This document shows positions 42,282-50,070 of a DNA stretch of 51,178 nucleotides, in pieces. A program made the translations under genes and the position numbers. Under the pieces are notes generated by a model. That model searched no databases. It worked only from the letters and a program-made list of their open reading frames with translations, and had not been told where the DNA came from. The DNA comes from an uncultured Oscillospiraceae bacterium (lineage in GTDB: Bacteria; Bacillota; Clostridia; Oscillospirales; Ruminococcaceae): the NCBI GenBank assembly GCA_900547455.1, contig URGV01000013.1, positions 1 through 51,178 of the forward strand. Direction: 5' to 3'. The first letter of the stretch is position 1; the number at the start of each line of letters is the position of its first letter.

Positions 42282-42697
42282 TGAAAATTTACCACAGAAA
42301 AAATTTTTTAGCTGGTCTCGTGGAGACAATACTCGGCCTGCTCAATCTGCCACTGGCCTTTCTCAACGGCTTCGAGCTGTCCAACCTTGTCATCGGCCTG
42401 GCCTGTCTGTTCTTTGGCGCCGGCACCATCCTGCGTGCCTGCTCGCGCAAATATGCAATCGAGGACAAACTGGAAGAACTGGATGAACGCAATCAACTGG
42501 TGCAGCTCAAGTCGCTGAGCAAATCGTTCCAGCTCACCCGCTGGATCTCCTTTGCGATGATGCTCGCCTTTCTGGTGATGGGCAAGCTCTCGGGAGAGAT
42601 GAGCTTCATCGGCATGGCGGTGGGGATTGCGCTGGTCTTCCCCGTCTCGCTGTTTGTGGAGATGGGAACCTTTCTGTACTACGAGAGCAAAGAATAA
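42278..42697 (+). CDS. Small membrane protein paired with the XRE regulator
   Basis: A 139-residue protein with four hydrophobic segments (about 10-28, 33-52, 85-103 and 106-130). A charged cytoplasmic loop (RKYAIEDKLEELDERNQLVQLKS split across about 58-80) contains the DERN segment seen in DUF2178-like membrane partners of XRE regulators. The ATG at 42278 overlaps the regulator stop, showing translational coupling. Function unknown; a signal-sensing or immunity role is speculation. Confidence 0.75.
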   Translation: MMKIYHRKNFLAGLVETILGLLNLPLAFLNGFELSNLVIGLACLFFGAGTILRACSRKYAIEDKLEELDERNQLVQLKSLSKSFQLTRWISFAMMLAFLVMGKLSGEMSFIGMAVGIALVFPVSLFVEMGTFLYYESKE

Positions 42698-42718
42698 TTT
42701 TGTAAAGGAGGTATTGCT

Positions 42719-43903
42719 GTGGAACTTTCCGCCCGCCAGATCCGCGCCCACCGGCTGCGCGCGCATCATCTGGACCAAAAATATCCTTTTGGCGAGCTGC
42801 TCACCGTCGCCGGAACCTGCGGGCTGCAAAACTCCCCGCCCGGCGCCTGGGAGACAGCCGCCTTCTGCCGTCTGAAGGACTGCAACCTGCCACAGCTACA
42901 CCAGGCGCTGTATCAGAAAAAGGAACTGCTGCAGGCGTGGAGCATCCGCGGCGTACCGCTGATCTTCCCAACGGCGGACAGCGGCGTTTTTCTTTCTCCG
43001 CTTGCTGTGCAGGAGGGAGAGGAGCCGTGGATTTACACCAAAGGAATCGGCCTTGCGCTCGACCATCTGGGGATGTCCTTTGCCGAGCTGCTGCCCTTGG
43101 TGGAGAGCGCAGCAGAATATCTGGAAGATCACACCATCAAAAGCAAGGAGGAGCTGGACCGGGTGCTGGCCCAGCTGGCCGCCGAACAGCTCCCTGCTCA
43201 AAAACAGTCTCTCTGGAACGCCCCTTCTATGTACGGCGCGCCCGACCGGCAGACGGTTGGCGGCGCTGCCGTCTCCTTTCTGCTGCGGCCCTGCTCCTTT
43301 AAAGGGCTGGTGGTCTTCGGGGAACGGGAGGGCATCTCCCCGACCTTTACCTCCCCGCTGCGCTGGCTTGGGCACAAGCTGGTTCCATCTGCACAAGGCA
43401 CAGCCGAGCTTGCACGCCGCTTTCTGCACGCCTACGGTCCCGCGACGCCGCGCACCTTTGCCGACTGGCTGGGCAGTACCCCCGCCCAGGCAAAGCGGCT
43501 CTGGCAAGAGATTGAGGCGGAGCTGGAACCGGTGACGGCGGCGGGCAAAAAAGCATTCATCCTGCAGTCCGACCGGGAGAGCTTCCGCCGCGCGGACACC
43601 GAAGAAGCTCTCCTGCTGCTCGGCCCGCACGACCCTTACCTGGATATCCGCGACCGGGCAATTCTGCTGGAGGACACCGCCGCCCAGCGTCAGGTTTGGC
43701 GTACGGTGGGCAACCCGGGCGTTATCCTCAAGGGCGGAAAAATCGCCGGAATCTGGAAAACCAGGACCCAGCGGGAAAAACTTTCGGTGAGCACCACACT
43801 TTGGGAACCGCTTTCCGCCCCAGAGCAAAGGGAATTAGAAAAACAGCTGGAGGGGTATGCGATCTTCCGCGGGCTGGCGCTGCAAGGTATCGCCCGGCTC
43901 TAG
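42719..43903 (+). CDS. Winged-helix DNA glycosylase of the AlkZ/HTH_42 family
   Basis: A 394-residue protein with tandem winged-helix folds typical of HTH_42, whose members remove bulky alkyl lesions or interstrand crosslinks from DNA. The N-terminal catalytic motif GLQNSPPGAWETA places Q37-N38-S39 where AlkZ has QxQ and AlkX/YcaQ has QxD. Other family segments are present (YGPATPRTFADWLG about 238-251, LLLGPHDPYLDIRDR). The start is GTG at 42719 with AAAGGAGG seven bases upstream. It may be co-transcribed with the XRE pair (21-base gap). Activity with a Q-N-S motif is untested here. Confidence 0.8.
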   Translation: MELSARQIRAHRLRAHHLDQKYPFGELLTVAGTCGLQNSPPGAWETAAFCRLKDCNLPQLHQALYQKKELLQAWSIRGVPLIFPTADSGVFLSPLAVQEGEEPWIYTKGIGLALDHLGMSFAELLPLVESAAEYLEDHTIKSKEELDRVLAQLAAEQLPAQKQSLWNAPSMYGAPDRQTVGGAAVSFLLRPCSFKGLVVFGEREGISPTFTSPLRWLGHKLVPSAQGTAELARRFLHAYGPATPRTFADWLGSTPAQAKRLWQEIEAELEPVTAAGKKAFILQSDRESFRRADTEEALLLLGPHDPYLDIRDRAILLEDTAAQRQVWRTVGNPGVILKGGKIAGIWKTRTQREKLSVSTTLWEPLSAPEQRELEKQLEGYAIFRGLALQGIARL

Positions 43904-44295
43904 CAATCCAAATCTTCCTCCGGGAATGCCTGCCGCAGCAGCGTGATATCGCGGAAATCCCTCTCCCGCCCCAGCTTTCGCTTCATGAAGACAAGTCCTT
44001 TGCGCGAAATCACCGGAACACCTTCCCACAAAACCACCTGATCCTCCAGCCAGTTTTCAAAAATTTCAACCTGCCCATCATAGACAATTCGTCTGGTTCC
44101 GTCCGGCATCATCTCGACCGGACGCCCCTCCCGCTGCAGCTGGTCCGCCAGCTGGCTGGTGCAGCCAAGGTCGATGTCCGCTGTCTGTTCCTTTGCGTCA
44201 TAGAGCACCATCGCCCCTCCGGTAATCAGCCAATACTGCGTCCGGTCCAGGTTCATCTGCTCCAGCTTTTGAAGCAGGGATTTTTTGTCAAACAT
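43900..44295 (-). CDS. Nucleotidyltransferase-fold protein
   Basis: A 131-residue protein with ITGGAMVLYDAKEQTADIDLG near the N-terminus, a G-G/A then x9-10 D-x-D pattern of the MNT/minimal nucleotidyltransferase fold, and later KGLVFMKRKLGRERDFRDI, as in proteins that modify or transfer nucleotides. The ATG at 44295 has AAAGGAG. Its TAG stop overlaps the convergent TAG stop of the AlkZ-like gene at CTAG, leaving no room for a terminator between the two. No toxin partner (HEPN) is adjacent. Confidence 0.75.
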   Translation of the reverse strand: MFDKKSLLQKLEQMNLDRTQYWLITGGAMVLYDAKEQTADIDLGCTSQLADQLQREGRPVEMMPDGTRRIVYDGQVEIFENWLEDQVVLWEGVPVISRKGLVFMKRKLGRERDFRDITLLRQAFPEEDLDC

Positions 44296-44321
44296 TTTCT
44301 TCTCCTTTCCTGATGATAGCC

Positions 44322-44367
44322 AAAACAGGGAGGAGGAACATCAGCGTTCCTCCTCCCTGTTTTATTG
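44322..44367 (-). terminator. Terminator of fakA
   Basis: An 18-bp perfect stem AAAACAGGGAGGAGGAAC (44322-44339) with GTTCCTCCTCCCTGTTTT (44346-44363), T-run within the arm on the minus strand. Confidence 0.82.
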
Positions 44368-44376
44368 CAATCACGA

Positions 44377-46062
44377 TTATTCCACAGAAATGATAAAGTA
44401 ATAAACCGGCTGCTTGCCCTCGATGAGTACGACCTCCGCATCGTCGCCCAATCGTTCGGCGACCGCCGTGCGGATCTCCTCCGCCTCCTCAGCGGAGACG
44501 TCCTCGCCGTGGATCAGGGTGACAAAGTTGCAGTCCCTGTTGGGGGATTTTCTGACCAGATTGTGGGTCAGCTTCACAACCGTCTTTTTCAGGTCGGTGT
44601 CCACAAAGGAAAGCTTGCCGTTTTCCAGCGCCAGCAGCTCGCCCTTCTTGATGTTGTGGCCCTCATAGTCGCTGTCGCGCGCCGCAAAGGTGACCGAGCC
44701 GGTGCCGACCTTCTCATAGGCCTTGACCATGTTCATCATGTTCTGCTTGCGGTCCAGGCCCGGGTCAAAGGCCAGCATGGCGGACAGTCCCTGCGGAACG
44801 GTCCGGGTCTGCAGCACATAGACCTTGCGGTCGGCAAGGTTTGCTGCCTGCTCGGCGGCCATGATGATATTTTTATTGTTGGGCAGCACAAATACCCGCT
44901 TGGCTGCAGTGGCGTGGATGGCCGAAAGGATGTCCTCGGTGGAGGGGTTCATCGTCTGGCCGCCGCTGACAACATTGTCGACGCCGAGGTCGGTGAACAG
45001 CTGCTTGATACCGTCGCCCGCTGCAACCGCTACGAAGCCATATTCCTTATCCGGGTCGACCGCTTTGTATGGGAAGGCCGGCTGGCCCTCCGCCTCCAGA
45101 TCGACCAGCTGGTTGTTGTCGCCGTGCTGTACCTTCATGTTGTCGATCTTCATGTTGGTCAGATATCCCAGCTTCAGCGCCGCCTGGATGGCGTTGCCCG
45201 GCTCGTTGGTGTGGACGTGGCACTTGATGATCTCCTCATCGTCCACCACCACAACGCAGTCGCCGATCGATTCGAGATACGCTCTCAGCGCCAGCGGGTC
45301 GGCATCGGGGCTTTCCTTGTTGATGATAAACTCGGTGCAGTAGCAGAAATGGATGTCCTCTTCGTTAAACTCAGCGGCAACGCCATGCGCCTTCTTCTCC
45401 TTGGGAGCAGCCTGTTCTTCCTCCTCGGAAGGCACAATTCTGCCCTCCTCGATGACCGAAAGCATGCCCTTCCAGATGACGACAAAGCCCTGACCTCCCG
45501 CATCCACAACGCCCGCCTTTTTGAGCACCGGCAGCTGTTCCGGGGTCTGCGCCAGAGCCTCCTCGGCGCTTGCAAGGATCTCCTTCCACATCTGCACAGC
45601 AGTGAGTGGCTGCTCCTGCGCCGCAAGCTCTGCTGCGTGCTCGGAGGCCACGCGTGCAACGGTGAGGATGGTTCCTTCGGTCGGCTTCATAACCGCCTTG
45701 TACGCTGCCGCTACACCCAGAGACAGCGCGTTTGCGATGTCCTTGGCGTCGGCGGTCTCCTTGCCCTCCAGGCCCTTGGAAAAGCCTCTGAACAACAGCG
45801 AGAGGATGACGCCGGAGTTTCCTCTTGCGCCGCGCAGCAACGCCGAGGCAGCCTTTTTGGAGACCTGCTCCACCGTCGGCTCCTCCTTGAGCGTTTCCAG
45901 CTCCCGCTTGGCGGCGTTGATAGTCATCGACATGTTGGTGCCGGTGTCACCGTCCGGCACAGGGAAAACATTGAGCGCGTCCACCTGCTGCCTGCAATTC
46001 GAAATGCTGTTTGCTCCAGAGATAAACGCATCTCTGAGCTGACTTCCCTTTATCACGATCAT
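44377..46062 (-). CDS. fakA: Fatty acid kinase FakA (DAK2/YloV family)
   Basis: A 561-residue protein. Residues 1-200 form the DhaL-type kinase domain, with metal-binding aspartates D37 and D39 in NVFPVPDGDTGTNMS, and GARGNSGVILS. A DegV-like fatty-acid-presenting middle and a C-terminal regulatory part follow. FakA phosphorylates a fatty acid held by FakB; two FakB-like genes lie 34 kb away at 8629-10531. The ATG at 46062 has AAGGAG. It follows the asp23 gene, the order also seen in Bacillus (yloU-yloV). Confidence 0.92.
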   Translation of the reverse strand: MIVIKGSQLRDAFISGANSISNCRQQVDALNVFPVPDGDTGTNMSMTINAAKRELETLKEEPTVEQVSKKAASALLRGARGNSGVILSLLFRGFSKGLEGKETADAKDIANALSLGVAAAYKAVMKPTEGTILTVARVASEHAAELAAQEQPLTAVQMWKEILASAEEALAQTPEQLPVLKKAGVVDAGGQGFVVIWKGMLSVIEEGRIVPSEEEEQAAPKEKKAHGVAAEFNEEDIHFCYCTEFIINKESPDADPLALRAYLESIGDCVVVVDDEEIIKCHVHTNEPGNAIQAALKLGYLTNMKIDNMKVQHGDNNQLVDLEAEGQPAFPYKAVDPDKEYGFVAVAAGDGIKQLFTDLGVDNVVSGGQTMNPSTEDILSAIHATAAKRVFVLPNNKNIIMAAEQAANLADRKVYVLQTRTVPQGLSAMLAFDPGLDRKQNMMNMVKAYEKVGTGSVTFAARDSDYEGHNIKKGELLALENGKLSFVDTDLKKTVVKLTHNLVRKSPNRDCNFVTLIHGEDVSAEEAEEIRTAVAERLGDDAEVVLIEGKQPVYYFIISVE

Positions 46063-46148
46063 AACACTCCTTAACAAAACTTTCATCCGCTTTTTGCCCG
46101 GCTATTCCCTGCCGCCCTGCAGGGGATGCGGGCGGGTTCCCTTTATCG

Positions 46149-46499
46149 TTACTGCTTCATGTCGTCGACAAAGACGTTGACCTTTGCCACCTGAAGGCCG
46201 GTAGCCTCCTCGACGGTGTAGCGAACCTTATTGACAATGCTCTTGACGATGGCGGCAATGTTGACGCCGTAGGTGACCGCGATGTGCAGGTCGATCACCA
46301 GTCCCCCTGCCACGGTGCGCACCTTGACGCCCTTGTCCTGCGCCTCGTCCTTTTTCATAATATATCTCAGTCCCTGGGAAGCCGTGCTTTCTACCATTCC
46401 GGCAACGCCAAAGCATTCCGAGGCAGCGTGGCCAACCAGGTTCGCAAAGTAATCCTGGGAAATCTCGATGGAGCCAAGATGATTTTCAAATTTAATCAT
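46149..46499 (-). CDS. Asp23/Gls24 family envelope-stress protein
   Basis: A 116-residue YloU-type protein. The pattern GSIEISQDYFANLVGHAASECFG-like start (residues about 9-31), GLVIDLHIAVTYGVNIAAIVKSI and the final VAKVNVFVDDM are typical of the Asp23 family, alkaline-shock related membrane-associated proteins. The ATG at 46499 matches the family N-terminus, although the AAAGGA is 11 bases away; a GTG at 46508 is an alternative. It is followed 87 bases on by fakA. Confidence 0.9.
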   Translation of the reverse strand: MIKFENHLGSIEISQDYFANLVGHAASECFGVAGMVESTASQGLRYIMKKDEAQDKGVKVRTVAGGLVIDLHIAVTYGVNIAAIVKSIVNKVRYTVEEATGLQVAKVNVFVDDMKQ

Positions 46500-46550
46500 A
46501 AACCACACATTCCTTTCTCAACGGTTCAGGTATACCTGTCAGTTATCATT

Positions 46551-46556
46551 ATTATA
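46551..46556 (-). promoter_or_regulatory. -10 box before the asp23-fakA operon
   Basis: TATAAT on the minus strand; the -35 region is poor and no TG extension is present. Confidence 0.45.
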
Positions 46557-46673
46557 CCTTATTTTCGTCTTTTTGGATAGGCTTTCCTTTTGAATTTTCT
46601 CCATTTCATGCTTTATTTACAAATCACCGGCAGACAGATCGGCCTGATCGGTGAACTTTAACAACTGTTACAA

Positions 46674-48197
46674 TCAATTTTCCGCCTGCCAGCTGTCAAT
46701 ATTGTAAAAAAGGTCGCTTCTCACCGCCAGCACATCCAGCGAAAACTCCCTGGAAAAGCAGAAGGTGCCGTTGCGGAAGGCCAGCGGAATCAGCGGATAT
46801 TCCTGCAAAAAAAGCTGCGCAAAGCTGTCCCAGCCTTCGCCGGTGGAGAAAGCAGTCTGATAGGCTGTCAGCAGCTCCTGTGAGGGCTGTACCCCGTAGC
46901 CGTACCGCTCCCCCTGCGTCCAGAGGTGGCTGAGGTCCATGTCGTCCCCCAGCAGAATTTCTCCCAGATACAGATCATAAGAGCCGGATTCCAGGGCCGC
47001 GAAGTATTCCTCCTGCGCCCTGCCGTCCAGCGTGACGGTGATGCCCGCCTCGCCCAGCTGGGCAGCAATCTGATTGGCTGTCTGCGCCCGGTCCGCGCCG
47101 CCGGTGCTGTAGAGCAGCGTCAGCGAGAGGCTCGTGCCCTCCCCGGTCAGGCCCGCATCGGTCAGCAGCTGCTGGGCTGTCTGCAAATCCCTCGTCTCGA
47201 CAGAAGGCGCGCTCAGCAGGGAAAAATCGGGGTGGACCGGCAGATTAGAGGGCTGAGCCGAGGTGCTCAGCGAGGTTTCAATCAGGTAGGAGCGGTCCAG
47301 CGCCTTGCTGATGGCCTGGCGCACTGCAGCGTTGGCGGTGGCGGTGCGGTTGGGATTTGCCCCCAAAAAGAGCAGCTGGTTGCTCACCACCGGGTAACTG
47401 CTGGCCGAGAGGTTGGCGATGTCGCTGGAGGCTCCCTCGATGTACAGGCAGTCGATGTTGCCCAGCTTCAGGCTGTAGACCGCCACGTCCTTTTTCTCCA
47501 GCGAGACAAGTTCAATCTGCTCGATGCTGGCCGCCTCCCCCCAGTAGGCGGTATTGCGGCTTAAGGTGACGCTGTCCTCCCCCTGTGTGGAAAGGCGATA
47601 CCGTCCGGTGCCGACATAGCTTCCCCCGCTCAGCTTTGCCACCGGGAAGGTTAACAGGTTGGCAAACAAGGCGTCGGCGGTGTTGAGGGTAACCTGCACC
47701 GTGTTGCCCGAAACGCTGTGGGAGGCGATGTTGGTCAGCTGGCTGCGGTAATAGGAGCCCTCCGCCATCGCCATGGTCAGGCTGTCGTCGACATCCTGTG
47801 CGGTCAGCTGGGAGCCGTCGGAGAACAGCACACCCTCGCGGACAGTCAGCGTCCACTGGGTGCCGGAACCGGACACCGTCACCAGGGCCGGTTGGGAATC
47901 GAAGGTGGTGGTGAGCTTCACCGGCGAATCGTACAGCAGCATCGCCGCCTTGCGGCTGTTTAGGTCCTCGCAGTTCCAGGGGGAGGCCACGATGTTCTCA
48001 TAGTCAGCCGCGACGCGCAGGCTCTGCACCTGGGTCTGCTGCGCCTGCTGGGTTGTCTGCTGGGTCTGCTGCCCCGACTGGCCGATGGTCGCGTTGGGGC
48101 TAAAGGCCTGCACCTCCCCGATCGGCTGCTGCCCACAGCCGGTCAGCAGCAGCGCCAGAGCCAGCAACAGCGAAAACAGTTTATATCGGTTGTTCAT
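46674..48197 (-). CDS. Oligopeptide-type ABC transporter substrate-binding lipoprotein
   Basis: A 507-residue SBP_bac_5 family lipoprotein. The lipobox LLTGC places the lipidated cysteine at residue 21. A Gln/Thr-rich linker (QQTQQTTQQAQQTQ, about 43-58) precedes the binding domain, with the family segments VREGVLFSDGSQLTAQDV and AAVRQAISKALDR. Its normal ligands are peptides, nickel or sugars. No permease or ATPase lies next to it, so it either serves a transporter coded elsewhere or is a stand-alone sensor. The ATG at 48197 has GAGG upstream; frames further upstream are spurious. Confidence 0.88.
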   Translation of the reverse strand: MNNRYKLFSLLLALALLLTGCGQQPIGEVQAFSPNATIGQSGQQTQQTTQQAQQTQVQSLRVAADYENIVASPWNCEDLNSRKAAMLLYDSPVKLTTTFDSQPALVTVSGSGTQWTLTVREGVLFSDGSQLTAQDVDDSLTMAMAEGSYYRSQLTNIASHSVSGNTVQVTLNTADALFANLLTFPVAKLSGGSYVGTGRYRLSTQGEDSVTLSRNTAYWGEAASIEQIELVSLEKKDVAVYSLKLGNIDCLYIEGASSDIANLSASSYPVVSNQLLFLGANPNRTATANAAVRQAISKALDRSYLIETSLSTSAQPSNLPVHPDFSLLSAPSVETRDLQTAQQLLTDAGLTGEGTSLSLTLLYSTGGADRAQTANQIAAQLGEAGITVTLDGRAQEEYFAALESGSYDLYLGEILLGDDMDLSHLWTQGERYGYGVQPSQELLTAYQTAFSTGEGWDSFAQLFLQEYPLIPLAFRNGTFCFSREFSLDVLAVRSDLFYNIDSWQAEN

Positions 48198-48251
48198 GGA
48201 AATTCCTCTTTTTCTCAAATCAAAAAAATCTCTGCCCGGTCGGGCTTCTCT

Positions 48252-48257
48252 ATTATA
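48252..48257 (-). promoter_or_regulatory. Extended -10 promoter of the lipoprotein gene
   Basis: TGCTATAAT on the minus strand (TATAAT at 48252-48257) with a weak -35. Confidence 0.6.
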
Positions 48258-48302
48258 GCATAAGTACAGGGCAAATGCTTGTATTTTTTGTTTCCCACAC
48301 AC

Positions 48303-48334
48303 AAAAAAGCCCCCGCCATAGCCGGAGCTTTTTT
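48303..48334 (-). terminator. Terminator of ymdB
   Basis: An 11-bp stem AAAAAAGCCCC/GGAGCTTTTTT with a G-U pair, followed by T-rich sequence on the minus strand, four bases past the ymdB stop. Confidence 0.82.
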
Positions 48335-48337
48335 GTT

Positions 48338-49108
48338 TTAATCGCACAAACAGATCCGCTCGATTGCCTGCGCCCGGCCGCTGGACGGGTCGATGGTGAT
48401 GAGCACACCGTTTAGCTCGATGTCCTGCGGGTCGTACTCGAAGCGGGCGGGCATGTTGGTGATGAATTTCTGCAGAATGATCTCCTTCTTGACACCCAGC
48501 ACCGAGTTTCTGCCGCCGCACATCCCTGCGTCGGTGAGGTAGGCGGTGCCGCCGGGCAGGATTCGTTCGTCCGCCGTCTGCACATGGGTGTGGGTGCCGA
48601 TAACCGCCGACACCCTGCCATCCAGATAGTAGCCCAGCGCCTTTTTCTCGGAGGTCATCTCGGCGTGGAAATCCACCAGGATGTTGGGGGTGCGCACCTC
48701 CTTGAGCAGCTGATCGATCCGCTCGAAGGGGTTGGCACAGACCTCCATCCCCATCTGGCCCTGCAGGTTGATGACGCAGAGCTGCCAGCGCAGCTTATCC
48801 AGAATAAACATTCCGCTTCCCGGCACGCTGGGATGGTAGTTTGCCGGGCGGATGACGCCGTTTTCTTCCTCCAGCACCGGGTAAATCTCCCGCCTTTTTA
48901 AGACGTGGTTGCCGGTGGTGATGACATCCGCTCCCGCATCGAACAGCATCCGCGCGCTGTCCGGCGTGATGCCGTTGCCCTCGGCGGAATTTTCCCCGTT
49001 AATCACGCAGGCGTCCACTCCGCACAGCTTCTTTAAGCTGCGCAGATGCCTGCTCACAAACTCGCAGCCGGCCCTGCCGACCACGTCTCCCAAAAACAAA
49101 ACCTTCAA
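48338..49108 (-). CDS. ymdB: YmdB-family metallophosphoesterase
   Basis: A 256-residue calcineurin-like phosphodiesterase, in Bacillus a 2',3'-cAMP phosphodiesterase affecting biofilm formation. The metal-binding motifs GDVVG, INGENSA, TTGNHV, DFHAEMTSEK and GTHTHVQTAD are all present. The start is TTG at 49108: ACGGAGG lies nine bases upstream and the family N-terminus (MKVLFLGDVVG) begins exactly there, while longer frames add about 41 unrelated basic residues. It follows the CPBP protease gene by 31 bases, so the two may share a transcript. Confidence 0.92.
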   Translation of the reverse strand: MKVLFLGDVVGRAGCEFVSRHLRSLKKLCGVDACVINGENSAEGNGITPDSARMLFDAGADVITTGNHVLKRREIYPVLEEENGVIRPANYHPSVPGSGMFILDKLRWQLCVINLQGQMGMEVCANPFERIDQLLKEVRTPNILVDFHAEMTSEKKALGYYLDGRVSAVIGTHTHVQTADERILPGGTAYLTDAGMCGGRNSVLGVKKEIILQKFITNMPARFEYDPQDIELNGVLITIDPSSGRAQAIERICLCD

Positions 49109-49139
49109 AAACCCGTTCCTCCGTCCCTCTCCAAATTGA

Positions 49140-49994
49140 TTACAGCAGGCCCTTACGCCTGCAGCGCCAGAAGGCCAGCCCCGCAAACACCGCGTAGGCC
49201 GCCATCGCGATAACCGACGTCTCGACGCCAAAGCTGCCGCCGGTCAGCAAGGTGGAGCTGCCGGTCAGGACATAGTTTGCGACGGCGTCCGTCTGCGCCG
49301 ACGGGCCGATATGCAGAATGCCGCCGACCATCACCATGTTCCACACCGCGTGCATCAGTGCGGAGCACCAGATGCTGCCGGTCTCGACCGCGACCAGCGA
49401 AAACAGGATGCCCACCAGGCTCCCGGACATCAGCAGCTGCACCGCGCCTGCCAAGTCCAGCTGTGCGCCGATTAAATGCAGCGCGGCAAACAGCACCGAC
49501 GGCAACACGATGCCCACCCAGCGGTGGAAGCGCCGCTCCAGCACCGACAAAAAGACGCCGCGAAAGACCGCCTCCTCCACAAAGCCGGCGGCCAGCCCCA
49601 GATAAAACACCGCCGCGGAAAGGACCGCGCCGAGCGTCTGGTCGTTTAGCTGGAAAAGCTGCCAGTAGCCGGGGAGATTGATCAGCGCGATGCAGACAAA
49701 GCCCGGCAGCGCAAAGGCCACCACCACCCACAAAGCATGAAAGCGCGGAGCGGTGATGCGGCAATCACTTAAAGTGAGGCCCAGGAGCTTATTGCACAGC
49801 AGCCACAGCCCGGCCAGCACAATCAGCGCGTAGCAGACCGCCGCCGTCAGGTTGCACAGGTCGGCCGGGATGCCGGCGGCCAGCAGGCCGGAGCCAATCA
49901 GCTGCGAGACAATCTGCCCGGCCAGGACCGCCACCAGCGACAGCAGCGACAGGGCCACCTTGATGAGCGTCACCTTCTTTGTTGTCTTTTCCAT
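49140..49994 (-). CDS. CPBP intramembrane metalloprotease
   Basis: A 284-residue membrane protein with about seven or eight hydrophobic segments. The three CPBP (Abi) motifs are present: EEAVFRGVFL (about 149-158) with the EExxxR pair, FAALHL (about 179-184), and ALMHAVWN (about 220-227), which provide the active-site glutamates and histidines. Members cleave membrane peptides or protect against bacteriocins; substrate unknown. The ATG at 49994 has AAGGGGG. Confidence 0.88.
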   Translation of the reverse strand: MEKTTKKVTLIKVALSLLSLVAVLAGQIVSQLIGSGLLAAGIPADLCNLTAAVCYALIVLAGLWLLCNKLLGLTLSDCRITAPRFHALWVVVAFALPGFVCIALINLPGYWQLFQLNDQTLGAVLSAAVFYLGLAAGFVEEAVFRGVFLSVLERRFHRWVGIVLPSVLFAALHLIGAQLDLAGAVQLLMSGSLVGILFSLVAVETGSIWCSALMHAVWNMVMVGGILHIGPSAQTDAVANYVLTGSSTLLTGGSFGVETSVIAMAAYAVFAGLAFWRCRRKGLL

Positions 49995-50023
49995 AGCGGG
50001 ACCCCCTTCCATTGGTTAGGGAT

Positions 50024-50029
50024 AGTGTA
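50024..50029 (-). promoter_or_regulatory. Extended -10 promoter of the CPBP gene
   Basis: TGGTACACT on the minus strand (TACACT at 50024-50029), with TAGACT as a weak -35 18 bp upstream. Confidence 0.5.
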
Positions 50030-50070
50030 CCACATCCGTTTACAGAAAGTCTACATTTGGCAAAAAAGAT

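Noticed and set aside
46674..48521. Longer N-terminus for the lipoprotein
   Set aside because: It would add over 100 residues before a perfect signal peptide and lipobox and cross the promoter.
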